Source: Pseudomonas viciae | GTDB lineage: Bacteria > Pseudomonadota > Gammaproteobacteria > Pseudomonadales > Pseudomonadaceae | DNA: 64,000 bases | Assembly (NCBI RefSeq): GCF_004786035.1 | Contig: NZ_CP035088.1 | Coordinates: 584,001-648,000 of the forward strand | Reading direction: 5' to 3' | Shown: in pieces, positions 8,579 through 16,709 of the stretch | Numbering within the stretch: position 1 is the stretch's first letter | Layout: each line of letters begins with the position of its first letter | Notes under the pieces: model-generated | The model's database searches: none | The model's input: the letters and a program-made list of their open reading frames with translations, nothing else | Told to the model about the DNA's origin: nothing | Program-made: the position numbers and the translations under genes

Positions 8579-9283
8579 ATGACTGCTCTGCGCCTTCCTA
8601 TTTTGTGGCTCGCTGGCCTGCTTGGCCTGGCGGGTTGCAGCGTTAATCAACCGGTGTCGCTGTATCAACTCGACAGCGGAACTCCGGCCCAGCCTGCGCA
8701 AAGTGCAGGCATGGCGGTATTGCTGGGGCCGGTGCTGATCGCCGACTACCTGCAACGCGAAACCTTATTGCAGCGTCAATCGGATGGCAGCCTGCAGGCC
8801 GCCACTGATGGCCGCTGGGCCGGTAGTCTGTCCTCGGACATCGACCAGTTGCTGTTGCGTCAGGTCGCCGGGCATCTGGACAGCCAGCGCGTCGTATTGG
8901 CGCCGGCCACCCAAGGCTTCACACCGGATGTCCAGGTGTTGCTGTCGATTACCCGTCTGGACTCGGGCAAATCGCAACCGGCGGTGCTCGATGCGCAATG
9001 GCGGTTGATCGACCGTCGCGGCAAGGTTCGCGAGAACCGCATCATTCATCTGCAAGAGCAACATGCTGGCACGACCGCGGCGCAGGTCCAGGCTCAAGGT
9101 GTGCTTCTGCAGCGCCTGGCTGAGCAGTTGTCCGTATCGCTCAAGCCGTTGGCCAACCAGCCTCCTATCGCAGAAGTTCCACGCAAGCCCGCTCCTGCCC
9201 CGGCCAAGCCGGTAGAAAAGGAAAAGGATAAGATTCCCATGGCCTTGCCTATTCGCACGGACATGGAAGTGTTCAGGTTCTGA
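8579..9283 (+). CDS. PqiC-family (ABC-type transport auxiliary) lipoprotein
   Basis: 234 residues with a lipoprotein signal peptide; the lipobox L-A-G-C puts the acylated cysteine at residue 20. The mature domain (about 25-195) has VSLYQLDSG, GPVLIADYLQRE and a VQVLLSITRLD strand pattern typical of the PqiC/YmbA family, the outer-membrane partner of MCE-type lipid transporters. A proline- and lysine-rich tail (about 196-222) is an extension. No pqiA or pqiB lies next to it here, so its transporter partner must be encoded elsewhere. An intrinsic terminator follows the stop. Confidence 0.8.
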   Translation: MTALRLPILWLAGLLGLAGCSVNQPVSLYQLDSGTPAQPAQSAGMAVLLGPVLIADYLQRETLLQRQSDGSLQAATDGRWAGSLSSDIDQLLLRQVAGHLDSQRVVLAPATQGFTPDVQVLLSITRLDSGKSQPAVLDAQWRLIDRRGKVRENRIIHLQEQHAGTTAAQVQAQGVLLQRLAEQLSVSLKPLANQPPIAEVPRKPAPAPAKPVEKEKDKIPMALPIRTDMEVFRF

Positions 9284-9303
9284 CGCCAGGACTGGATGCA
9301 AAA

Positions 9304-9336
9304 CAAAGCCCGCGTTGACGCGGGCTTTGTTGTTTC
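9304..9336 (+). terminator. Intrinsic terminator after the PqiC-type gene
   Basis: CAAAGCCCGCG-ttga-CGCGGGCTTTG perfect stem (9304-9329) followed by a T-rich tract. Confidence 0.9.
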
Positions 9337-9433
9337 TGGGGTGCAAGGGCTCTTATTCCTGGTGGACGTCAGGCAAGATGAGTGCCCGGCGAATCGGGCC
9401 TCCCACAGAACGACAAGGAAGAGTTAAACCCCT

Positions 9434-9841
9434 ATGAAAACGACCGTCAGTTGCACCTTTCAGATAACCGGTTGGGATGAGAAGCCGTCGCAAATTCTTG
9501 AGGACGCTCCAAAACTTTCCCATGCCAACATCACGCAGTCCTATTCCGGTGCCATCGAGGGAACCAGTAGCGTCGAATACCTGATGTCCTATAGCGCTGA
9601 CGGCACCGCGTGCTTCGTGGGTTTTGAGCGCATTTGTGCGGTGGTGGCCGGTAAGCGCGGAACATTTGTGGCCCGGCATTCGGGATCATTTTCCGAAGGC
9701 AAGGCGCGCAGTACCTGGAGTGTCGTGGAAGGCGCCGGCAGCGGGGAGTTGGTCAATCTGAGTGGTAATGGCAGCTACGTGGCTGGCCATGGCGAGCCGG
9801 CACAGGTGTCATTTGAGTATTCGTTTGAGTCTGATCGCTAG
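9434..9841 (+). CDS. DUF3224 family protein
   Basis: 135 residues, no signal peptide or membrane segment. It begins MKTTVSCTFQITGWDEK and has the repeating beta pattern of DUF3224 proteins (allene-oxide-cyclase-like barrel by fold), with SYSGAIEGTSSVEYLM, FVGFERICAVVAGKRGTFVARHSG and a closing GNGSYVAGHGEPAQVSFEY. These small barrels are common in bacteria and have no established biochemical role. It stands alone between two terminators; a REPIN lies directly downstream. Confidence 0.8.
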   Translation: MKTTVSCTFQITGWDEKPSQILEDAPKLSHANITQSYSGAIEGTSSVEYLMSYSADGTACFVGFERICAVVAGKRGTFVARHSGSFSEGKARSTWSVVEGAGSGELVNLSGNGSYVAGHGEPAQVSFEYSFESDR

Positions 9842-9894
9842 GATGTGTTGGATGGGCGCGAATCTGTAGTCTGGATTTGTGCTGTCTGTCCTGA

Positions 9895-9976
9895 CGCCTT
9901 TGCGAGCAAGCCCGTTCCCACAAGTGATCTGTGCACGTCACTGATCCAATGTGTGCGGGCTTGCTCGCGAAGAGGC
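9895..9976. repeat. REPIN
   Basis: GCCTTTGCGAGCAAGCCCGTTCCCACAA and its inverted mate GTGCGGGCTTGCTCGCGAAGAGGC bracket a short spacer. It sits between convergent genes (DUF3224 and ytjB). Confidence 0.85.
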
Positions 9977-9989
9977 CAATGACAGCAAC

Positions 9990-10025
9990 AAAAAAGCCCG
10001 CAGACAATCACTCATCTGCGGGCTT
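9990..10025 (-). terminator. Intrinsic terminator of the ytjB-like gene
   Basis: Read on the minus strand: AAGCCCGCAGA / TCTGCGGGCTT stem, ten-base loop, then a run of T (A-run at 9990-9995 on the plus strand). Confidence 0.9.
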
Positions 10026-10046
10026 CGTCATTTCAAGTGCTGAGGC

Positions 10047-11561
10047 TCAGGCCTGGCGTTCATGCATCCGTGCCAGTTGCCGTTCCAGCATCGATGGGTA
10101 AGGCTCCATCAGGCGCTCCACGCAGCACGCGCCTTCCGGGCTGGCGATGGGGCGAATGCGTGCGCGTTGGCGGATCAGCGCATTGTCATTGATCTTGCGC
10201 TCCACCAGCAGCAGGTTGCGACTGTGTTGCGACAGGGCCAGGGCGTCCTGGGCGGTTTCGGTCAGCAACAGGTCGATCTGGCTCAGGCCGAACAGCCCAT
10301 CACCCAGGGTCAGGCCCAGTTGCAATTGCAGGGTGATTCCGCTGTCGGCGACCTCGATCTGCAATTGGTGACCCAGGGCCCGCAGTAACTCACCGCAGCA
10401 AATGGCGTTGGTCAGGTAGTCGTCACCGCTGTCCTCGGTGTGGAACAGCATCAGCGTGCTGCCGTCGTTCAAGGTGTGCACTTCGCCCTGATAAAGCGAC
10501 GCAGCCTGGTCGAGGCAGTCACGGTAGCGTTCGAGTAGCTCCTTCAGGCGTGCCTGGGGCAGGCGGCGCAGTTGTTCCTGGGCGCCCAATTGCACGGCCA
10601 GCACGGCACTGTGCTGTGGCTGGTTCGAGGCGACAGGCCGGGCGACGGGTTGCGGCGTGCCAGCGACCGATTCGTCCCGCAGGTCGGCAAAGGCGTCGTC
10701 GTCTTCATCGTCTTCAACGGTGCGTACCACGTGGCGTGGAGCCGCCTTGGCGGCTGGCATCGGCTGGCTTTCGTCGAAGCCCGGGTCGCGCAGGTTGCGC
10801 ACTTCGAAACCTGGCTCGGCATCGTCGTCAACGTAATCGATGTCCTCAGGCTCCGGCACGGGTTCAGGCTCCGGCGCGAAACTGGCGTGCAGTTGCCGGG
10901 CCAGGTCGCCGATTTCGTCCTGGCGCTGGGTGGCCGGGGTGTGTTCGTCGATGTCCCGCAGCCAGACGCGCAATTGCAGCAGCGGCGTGGAGATGTGTCG
11001 GCCCAGGCGCAGGCTCAAGGCCAAGGCCAGCGCCAGCAGTATCGCGCTGAGGATGCCCATGCTTTGCAGGCTGATGGTCATCGGTTGCTGGAACTGATCC
11101 ATGTCCAGGCTGATGCGCAGTTGCCCGGCGGTCACGTCCTGGAAGGTGATCTTGCTCTGGTACATGCCGCCGGATTCGCCCAGCAGGCCAGGCTTGGGAC
11201 GCTGGCCGGCCTCGGCGAGGATGCGGTTGTCCACGCTGTAGATGGCAGCATGGGCCACCAGTTTGTTCTTGGTCAGGTTGTTGAGCAGCACGTTGAGACT
11301 GAGGATGTCGTTGGACACCAGCAGCTCGGTGGCAGAGGTTGCGGTCTGGGTGGTCAGGCTCTCACCCAGCGCATCGGCCTGCTCATGCATGGCCTGCTTG
11401 AACTGCAGACCCATCACGCAGGCATAGATGACCAGGGCCAGGGCGACCAGAATCACGTTATGGCTGGCAATGCGCAATGCAATCGGCACGCGACGGTGGC
11501 GCAGTGCGCGGAAGATCAGCAGGAAGAAATTGTCGGTTTTGACTGGCGTGGGCCGGTTCAC
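10047..11561 (-). CDS. YtjB/AhpA-family membrane protein with degenerate cyclase-like C-terminus
   Basis: 504 residues from a GTG at 11561; a longer in-frame opening reaches 11798 but would run into the serB gene and lacks a sensible N-terminus. Order of parts: membrane helix (about 24-45), periplasmic domain (about 46-165), second helix (about 168-188), a HAMP-like segment with DEIGDLARQLH, an acidic Pro/Glu-rich linker, and a C-terminal ~190-residue domain. The front half matches the YtjB (SMP) family, whose gene also neighbours serB in enterobacteria. The C-terminal domain (VLAVQLGAQEQLRRL...GEVHTLNDGSTLMLF...LQLGLTLGDGLFG) resembles a class III nucleotide cyclase fold without the metal-binding aspartates; that is my inference. 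Its physiological role is unknown. Confidence 0.75.
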   Translation of the reverse strand: MNRPTPVKTDNFFLLIFRALRHRRVPIALRIASHNVILVALALVIYACVMGLQFKQAMHEQADALGESLTTQTATSATELLVSNDILSLNVLLNNLTKNKLVAHAAIYSVDNRILAEAGQRPKPGLLGESGGMYQSKITFQDVTAGQLRISLDMDQFQQPMTISLQSMGILSAILLALALALSLRLGRHISTPLLQLRVWLRDIDEHTPATQRQDEIGDLARQLHASFAPEPEPVPEPEDIDYVDDDAEPGFEVRNLRDPGFDESQPMPAAKAAPRHVVRTVEDDEDDDAFADLRDESVAGTPQPVARPVASNQPQHSAVLAVQLGAQEQLRRLPQARLKELLERYRDCLDQAASLYQGEVHTLNDGSTLMLFHTEDSGDDYLTNAICCGELLRALGHQLQIEVADSGITLQLQLGLTLGDGLFGLSQIDLLLTETAQDALALSQHSRNLLLVERKINDNALIRQRARIRPIASPEGACCVERLMEPYPSMLERQLARMHERQA

Positions 11562-11694
11562 TGAGCTCGGCTCTTTGTCCGTGAAATTGACGCGCAGTAT
11601 AGCGACAGCCCCATGACCGGCAAAGCACTGGCGGTGCCCGATGGTCACTGAATGTGGGTAGAATGCGGTTTTTTTCCACCTGCGGGGGTGCGCC

Positions 11695-12909
11695 TTGCGC
11701 GAAATCGTCCTGATAAACATCACTGGCAGCGACCGTCCGGGTCTGACTGCGGCCATTACCGGCGTTCTGGCCCAGGGTGGTGTGAACATTCTCGACATCG
11801 GTCAGGCGGTGATTCATGACACGCTGTCGTTCGGCATCCTGGTTGAAATCCCGGACGCCGAACAGAGCAAGTCGGTGCTTAAAGACATCCTGTTCACCGC
11901 GTACAAACTCGACCAGCAGGTGCGTTTCACCCCGGTCTCCGAAGCCGACTACCAGCAATGGGTGGCCGGTCAGGGCAAGAAGCGCCACATCGTTACCCTG
12001 TTGACTCGCAAGGTCACCGCCGAGCAGTTGCAGCGCGTCAGTTCGATCACCGCCAAATATGACCTGAACATCGATCACATCGACCGTTTGTCCGGGCGCA
12101 TGCCGCTGGATACCCCGGACGACAAGGGCAAGGGCTGCATCGAGTTCTCTGTGCGCGGTGAACCGGCCGATCCCCAGGCGTTGCGTGCCGAGTTCCTGAG
12201 CGTGGCCCAGGAGCTGAATGTCGACATCGCATTCCAGGAAGACTCGCTGTTCCGTCGTAACCGCCGCCTGGCGGTATTCGACATGGATTCGACGCTGATC
12301 GAAGCCGAAGTCATCGACGAGTTGGCCAAGGCGGCCGGCGTCGGTGACCAGGTGTCGGCCATTACCGAGCGTGCCATGGCCGGCGAGCTGGATTTTCGCG
12401 CCAGCTTCAAGGAGCGCCTGGCGCTGCTCAAAGGTCTGGACGTCAACGTGCTGGACGCCATCGGCGCCTCCCTGCGCCTGACCGAAGGTGCCGAGACTCT
12501 GTTCGCGGAACTCAAGCGCCTGGGCTACAAGACGGCGATCCTGTCTGGCGGCTTCACCTACTTCGCCAAGCAGCTGCAGGCCAAGCTCGGCATCGACTAC
12601 GTATTCGCCAACGAACTGGAAGTGGTGGATGGCAAGGTGACCGGCGTGGCCGTCGAGCCCATCGTCGATGCCCAGCGCAAGGCGGACCTGCTGCGTGAGC
12701 TGGCCGAGAAGGAAGGCCTGCGCCTGGAGCAGACCATCGCTGTGGGCGACGGCGCCAACGACCTGCCAATGCTGGCGATCGCCGGCTTGGGCGTGGCGTT
12801 CCGGGCCAAGCCGCTGGTAAAACAGTCGGCCAGGCAGGCGATTTCAACCCTGGGGTTGGATGGGGTGTTGTATCTGCTGGGCTTCAGGGATCGGGATGGG
12901 CAGCTTTAA
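11695..12909 (+). CDS. serB: Phosphoserine phosphatase
   Basis: 404 residues from a TTG at 11695, which gives the conserved start MREIVLINITGSDRPGLTAAI; no better ATG is near. It removes phosphate from O-phospho-L-serine, the last step of serine synthesis, in the cytoplasm. Domains: two ACT-like regulatory modules (about 1-80 and 95-180), then a HAD phosphatase with AVFDMDSTLIEAEVID (nucleophile Asp196, acid/base Asp198), ILSGGFTYF and VGDGANDLPML. The double ACT front is usual in Pseudomonas and mycobacteria, longer than E. coli SerB. It is divergent from the ytjB-like gene across 133 bp. Confidence 0.96.
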   Translation: MREIVLINITGSDRPGLTAAITGVLAQGGVNILDIGQAVIHDTLSFGILVEIPDAEQSKSVLKDILFTAYKLDQQVRFTPVSEADYQQWVAGQGKKRHIVTLLTRKVTAEQLQRVSSITAKYDLNIDHIDRLSGRMPLDTPDDKGKGCIEFSVRGEPADPQALRAEFLSVAQELNVDIAFQEDSLFRRNRRLAVFDMDSTLIEAEVIDELAKAAGVGDQVSAITERAMAGELDFRASFKERLALLKGLDVNVLDAIGASLRLTEGAETLFAELKRLGYKTAILSGGFTYFAKQLQAKLGIDYVFANELEVVDGKVTGVAVEPIVDAQRKADLLRELAEKEGLRLEQTIAVGDGANDLPMLAIAGLGVAFRAKPLVKQSARQAISTLGLDGVLYLLGFRDRDGQL

Positions 12910-12923
12910 GCCCGACGCTTACC

Positions 12924-13023
12924 TGTGTAGGAGTTGCCGAAGGCTGCGATTTTTTGATCTTTCGCTTGAGACTCAATTGTTCTTGGAAAGATCGCAGCCT
13001 CGCTTCGCTCGGCAGCTCCTACA
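12924..13023. repeat. Inverted repeat of the GTAGGAGCTGCCGA family
   Basis: TGTAGGAGTTGCCGAAGGCTGCGA and, inverted, TCGCAGCCTCGCTTCGCTCGGCAGCTCCTACA, with a ~45-bp spacer. It separates the convergent serB and the PilZ-like gene, and its outer edge supplies the TAG stop codon of the latter. Confidence 0.8.
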
Positions 13024-14779
13024 GCGACTTCCACAACGAATCAAAATCTCCCTCAGCGTCGTTGCCATCACCGGTCTCGCCTGAATCCTCCTGGTGATAA
13101 GCAAACTGGTTGAAGCTGTGGGTGCTGGTGACCCGTCGGTCCAGCCCCGCCCGGCGTTCCTGGCCATTGGTATTGATCAGCACGTGCTGGCCCTCCTGAA
13201 AAGGCAGGCGCGGGGCGATCATGGTGGCAGGCAGGTCAATGGCGCTGATCTCGGGAAGCAACAGCCCTCGCAGGTAGTGGCCGTGCTCATTTTCTTCGCG
13301 CACCAGTTGCAGTCCGCAAGGCTGGGCATGGGGCGCGACCAGTTCGATGCCCATTTGCATGGCGCCGTTGCGCACCTGGCGGATCCAGCGCACCACCGCG
13401 ATGCTCCAGGCTTGATCGCTGGTGTCCCGAATGCCGACCATTTCCCCGGCCTGTAGCTGCTCCGGCACCTCTTTTGGCCAGCCAAGGCAGTAACCGCCGG
13501 GGCTGTGGTTGATGATCGGCAGGTCGTAGGTGGGGAAGTGGTGCTGGTTGTCGGAACTGGTGCCATCGTCATCGGCCGGGTTGACCGGATACTCGATTTC
13601 TTCATAGGGCAGCAGGTCGCTGTCGCCGGCCGGGGCGGCGTCGAAGGCTTGTTTCCAGGTGTCGTTGGCCTTGGTTGGCGAGGCCTCGAAGCGCGCCTTG
13701 CGCGTGCTGGGGTTTTTCAGGATCTCGCTGAAAGAGCGCTCGCCGCCGAGGTAGTAGTGCAGCGCACTCATGCCCACGCACAACGTGAGCGTGCCATTGC
13801 CCTCGGTACGCTGAAAGCTGCGTTCAGCGGCTTCGCCCCAGGCGGCTTGCAGGTGATGCAAAGTGTCGGCGCTCATGCCGCCCGGGACTGGCAGGGTGTG
13901 GTCGGCGGGTTGTTCCAGATGGCCGGCAATCGCGCGTACCAGTGGTTGTGGATCAAACCCCTGCAAAGTCGGCTGCTGCTCGGCCCTGAACTTGGAGCGA
14001 TAGCGCGGCCCGACATCCAGTTCCGGCGCGACGGCGAACAGGCTGGCGGTGACGGCGGTCGGATCGAGCTTGACCCACTGGCTCCAGGACTCCAGTACCT
14101 CGGCCAGCCGTGCGATCTGGCCCTGGCGCAGTTGATTGCTGCGTGAGGCGTCCAGCAGCAGGGCGACCACATAGGTTTGCTCGGCATTCAACTGTTGCAC
14201 CTGGCTAGCCAGTTCATCGCTTACGTTGAGGTGCTGCAACCGGTGCTGGCAGGCGATCCGGTACAACTGATGCAAATCGAGCCACAGTCCTTCGGGCACA
14301 GGACTGTACAACTGGGTAACACGCAGCAGCGTGCCGTCGAGGGCATGCATCGCCCGTTGCAGCGCGGTGCTCAGCAGGCGGGCCTGGTCCTTGGTGTACT
14401 TCGGGGCGATGCGCGCCACGATCTGTTTGTAGCCCATTGCCAGTTGGGTTTGCAGGGCCTGGCACAGGTTGACGATCTTGCGTGAGCGATCATCCAGCAT
14501 GATGGCCTGTTGCAGGAAGTGCCGCTCCAGGTGCTTGCAGACGTAATACACCTCGGGTCGCAGCAATTCGAGCAACTGCAGGCGATTATCGCTGGGCGTG
14601 AGCAACTGGTTGAGTTCGCCGAGGGCCTGATACAGCAAGCGGGCGGTTTCGCCGATGTTGGCCTTGGGCAGGTTGGCGATCCAGCGCTTGAGGTCGCGTG
14701 GCGTGGCGTCGCAGAACGACAGGCGTGATTGCGTCGGGGCCAGGACGCGCAATAACTGGAGAGGGCTGGTCTCATTCAT
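13019..14779 (-). CDS. PilZ-like domain protein (PA4958-type)
   Basis: 586 residues, no signal peptide. The N-terminal ~320 residues are helical and Leu/Gln-rich; the C-terminal part carries LPIINHSPGGYCLGWP, which fits the second PilZ signature [DN]-x-S-x-x-G, followed by a beta-rich segment (GEMVGIRDTSDQAWSIAVVRWIR, GIELVAPHA). I do not see a clear R-x-x-x-R in front of it, so c-di-GMP binding is uncertain. Position next to serB and psd corresponds to PA4958 in P. aeruginosa, sometimes labelled 'molecular chaperone' without good reason. Here fimX, which lies between this gene and serB in P. aeruginosa, is missing. Cytoplasmic c-di-GMP-linked role is an inference. Confidence 0.65.
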   Translation of the reverse strand: MNETSPLQLLRVLAPTQSRLSFCDATPRDLKRWIANLPKANIGETARLLYQALGELNQLLTPSDNRLQLLELLRPEVYYVCKHLERHFLQQAIMLDDRSRKIVNLCQALQTQLAMGYKQIVARIAPKYTKDQARLLSTALQRAMHALDGTLLRVTQLYSPVPEGLWLDLHQLYRIACQHRLQHLNVSDELASQVQQLNAEQTYVVALLLDASRSNQLRQGQIARLAEVLESWSQWVKLDPTAVTASLFAVAPELDVGPRYRSKFRAEQQPTLQGFDPQPLVRAIAGHLEQPADHTLPVPGGMSADTLHHLQAAWGEAAERSFQRTEGNGTLTLCVGMSALHYYLGGERSFSEILKNPSTRKARFEASPTKANDTWKQAFDAAPAGDSDLLPYEEIEYPVNPADDDGTSSDNQHHFPTYDLPIINHSPGGYCLGWPKEVPEQLQAGEMVGIRDTSDQAWSIAVVRWIRQVRNGAMQMGIELVAPHAQPCGLQLVREENEHGHYLRGLLLPEISAIDLPATMIAPRLPFQEGQHVLINTNGQERRAGLDRRVTSTHSFNQFAYHQEDSGETGDGNDAEGDFDSLWKSL

Positions 14780-14869
14780 GCCGTGGACGGGCTCCGGCGG
14801 GAAATGAAAGGGATGTTTCCAACTCTAGCAGTTGTAGTCAAAAGAAGTGCGCTATCTATGCTGGATACC

Positions 14870-14960
14870 CTGTGGGAGCGAGCTTGCTCGCGATGGCGTC
14901 GGACCAGTCGATATCAAGGTGACTGAAGAATCGCTATCGCGAGCAAGCTCGCTCCCACAT
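14870..14960. repeat. REPIN
   Basis: TGTGGGAGCGAGCTTGCTCGCGAT and its inverted mate ATCGCGAGCAAGCTCGCTCCCACA around a ~45-bp spacer, between psd and the PilZ-like gene. Confidence 0.9.
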
Positions 14961-14968
14961 TTGATCTT

Positions 14969-15832
14969 TTATTCAGACTTTGGCAGCGCCAGCCCCTGGC
15001 CCATCTGCACGGGTGAACCGGCCACCAGTTCTTCGGCCCATTTCACCTGGTCCGGCCCGAACAGCACGATGGCGGTGGAGCCCAGTTTGAAGCGGCCCAG
15101 TTCGGCGCCTTTTTCCAGATGGATCGGCGCGCGGGCGGCTTCGTCATAGCGGAAAGTCTTGAGTTCACGCTTGGGTGGAGTCACCAGGCCGGCCCAGACG
15201 GTCTCGATGGACGCCACGATCATGGCGCCCACCAGCACCACGGCCATCGGCCCGCGCTCGGTGTCGAAAATGCACGCCACGCGCTCGTTGCGAGCGAACA
15301 ACTCCGGAACGTTTTCAGCGGTGGTCTGGTTGACCGAGAAGATCCGTCCGGGGATGTAGACCATTTCCCGCAGGGTGCCGGCCAACGGCATGTGCACGCG
15401 GTGGTAGTCCTTGGGCGAGAGGTAAATGGTGGCGAAGTCGCCGCCCATGAACGGCGCTGCGTTGGTCGAGTCACCGCCCAGCAGTTCCAGCACGCTGAAG
15501 CTGTGGCCCTTGGCCTGGAATACCCGGCCGTGCTCGATCGGGCCGAGCTGGCTGACGGCGCCGTCGGCGGGGCTGAGGATCGCGCCCGGGGTTGGGTCCA
15601 GTGGGCGTGCGCCGTCTTTCAAGGCGCGGGTGAAGAATGCGTTGAAATGCTCATAGGCGGTCAGGTCTTCCACCAGGGCCTGGGACATGTCCACTTGATA
15701 GCGCTTGGCGAACCACGCGGTGAAGGCATTCTTGAACCAGCGCACGCGGCATTCGGCAATGCAGCCGGCCAACCGCGACAGCAGATGGTGGGGCAACAGG
15801 TATTGAGAGAGGATGAACAAACGGTTTTTCAT
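14969..15832 (-). CDS. psd: Phosphatidylserine decarboxylase proenzyme
   Basis: 287 residues. It converts phosphatidylserine to phosphatidylethanolamine at the inner membrane. The proenzyme cleaves itself at L-G-S-T (residues 250-253), turning Ser252 into the pyruvoyl cofactor; the motif is intact. Upstream are FFTRALKDGARPLD near residue 49, LSPADG, a LLGGD segment and DYHRVHMPLAG, all standard for the bacterial type I enzyme. The ATG at 15832 has AAGGA about nine bases ahead. It follows rhdA by 19 bp on the minus strand, so the two are probably co-transcribed. Nothing is unusual. Confidence 0.96.
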   Translation of the reverse strand: MKNRLFILSQYLLPHHLLSRLAGCIAECRVRWFKNAFTAWFAKRYQVDMSQALVEDLTAYEHFNAFFTRALKDGARPLDPTPGAILSPADGAVSQLGPIEHGRVFQAKGHSFSVLELLGGDSTNAAPFMGGDFATIYLSPKDYHRVHMPLAGTLREMVYIPGRIFSVNQTTAENVPELFARNERVACIFDTERGPMAVVLVGAMIVASIETVWAGLVTPPKRELKTFRYDEAARAPIHLEKGAELGRFKLGSTAIVLFGPDQVKWAEELVAGSPVQMGQGLALPKSE

Positions 15833-15851
15833 TAACTGTCCTTAAGAACCT

Positions 15852-16667
15852 TCAGAGCTCGATAGGGGTGTCGGGGTGGTTGCCCCATTCGCCCCAGGAT
15901 CCGGCGTAGCCTTTGACTCGCGGATAACCGAGCGCCTTGGCCACCAGATAGGTGAAGCCAGAGCGATGGTGAGTCTGGCAGTGGGTGATGATTTCTTTGT
16001 CCGGCGTGATGCCCAATTGCTCGAGGATCTGCGGCATATCCTTGCGAATGCGCAGGTTGCGCGCCTGATCCATGCCGGCGGTCCATTCGAAATTGACCGC
16101 GCCGGGAATGTGTCCACCCCTGGCGGCGACGACTTTCTCGCCGGAGTATTCCAGCGGGCCGCGTGCGTCCCAGATTGCCAGGTCGGCGGCGCCGAGACGG
16201 CTTTGCAGGTACTCACGAGTGGCCGTGGGTTCGTCGTGCAGCGTCAGGTTCACCGCGCCGGCGACGGGTGCGGGCACTTCAGTGGAGACGGGCAGGCCCT
16301 CGTTCAGCCACGACAGCAGGCCGCCGTCGAGGTAGTGGTAGTGCGAGTGGCCGATCACGTCCAGTAGCCAGATAAAGCGCCCGGCCCAGCCACCGCCTTC
16401 ATCGTCATAGACCACGTAGACCGCATCCGGGTGATGCCCGAGCTCACCGAACAGCGCTTGCAGATCGGCTTTGGCCGGCAACAGGCCTGGCGCTGGGGGC
16501 AGGCCCAGTTGCGTGCGCTTGGGGTCGACGAAACGTGCGCCGGGAATGTGTCCGGTGCTGTAGCGGGCGGCGCTGGTCAGGTCCACCAGGATCAGTTCGC
16601 GGGCGTCGAGGCGCGGCAGCAGCTCGCTCGGCTCGATCACCAGCGGCAAGCCAGAGAAGTCAGGCAT
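15852..16667 (-). CDS. rhdA: Thiosulfate:cyanide sulfurtransferase (rhodanese)
   Basis: 271 residues from the ATG at 16667, chosen because GGAG sits nine bases before it; the frame opens seven codons earlier. Two rhodanese domains: an inactive N-terminal one (about 10-130) and a catalytic C-terminal one with HCQTHHRS, active-site Cys230, the same number as in Azotobacter vinelandii RhdA. The C-Q-T-H-H-R loop is the Azotobacter/Pseudomonas type. It transfers sulfane sulfur from thiosulfate to cyanide or protein thiols in the cytoplasm; in cyanide-producing pseudomonads it may protect against self-made cyanide. It precedes psd in a two-gene unit. Confidence 0.93.
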   Translation of the reverse strand: MPDFSGLPLVIEPSELLPRLDARELILVDLTSAARYSTGHIPGARFVDPKRTQLGLPPAPGLLPAKADLQALFGELGHHPDAVYVVYDDEGGGWAGRFIWLLDVIGHSHYHYLDGGLLSWLNEGLPVSTEVPAPVAGAVNLTLHDEPTATREYLQSRLGAADLAIWDARGPLEYSGEKVVAARGGHIPGAVNFEWTAGMDQARNLRIRKDMPQILEQLGITPDKEIITHCQTHHRSGFTYLVAKALGYPRVKGYAGSWGEWGNHPDTPIEL

Positions 16668-16709
16668 GTGAGGTCTCCAGGGGCGCAAAGGGAAACGATT
16701 GTAGCAAGT

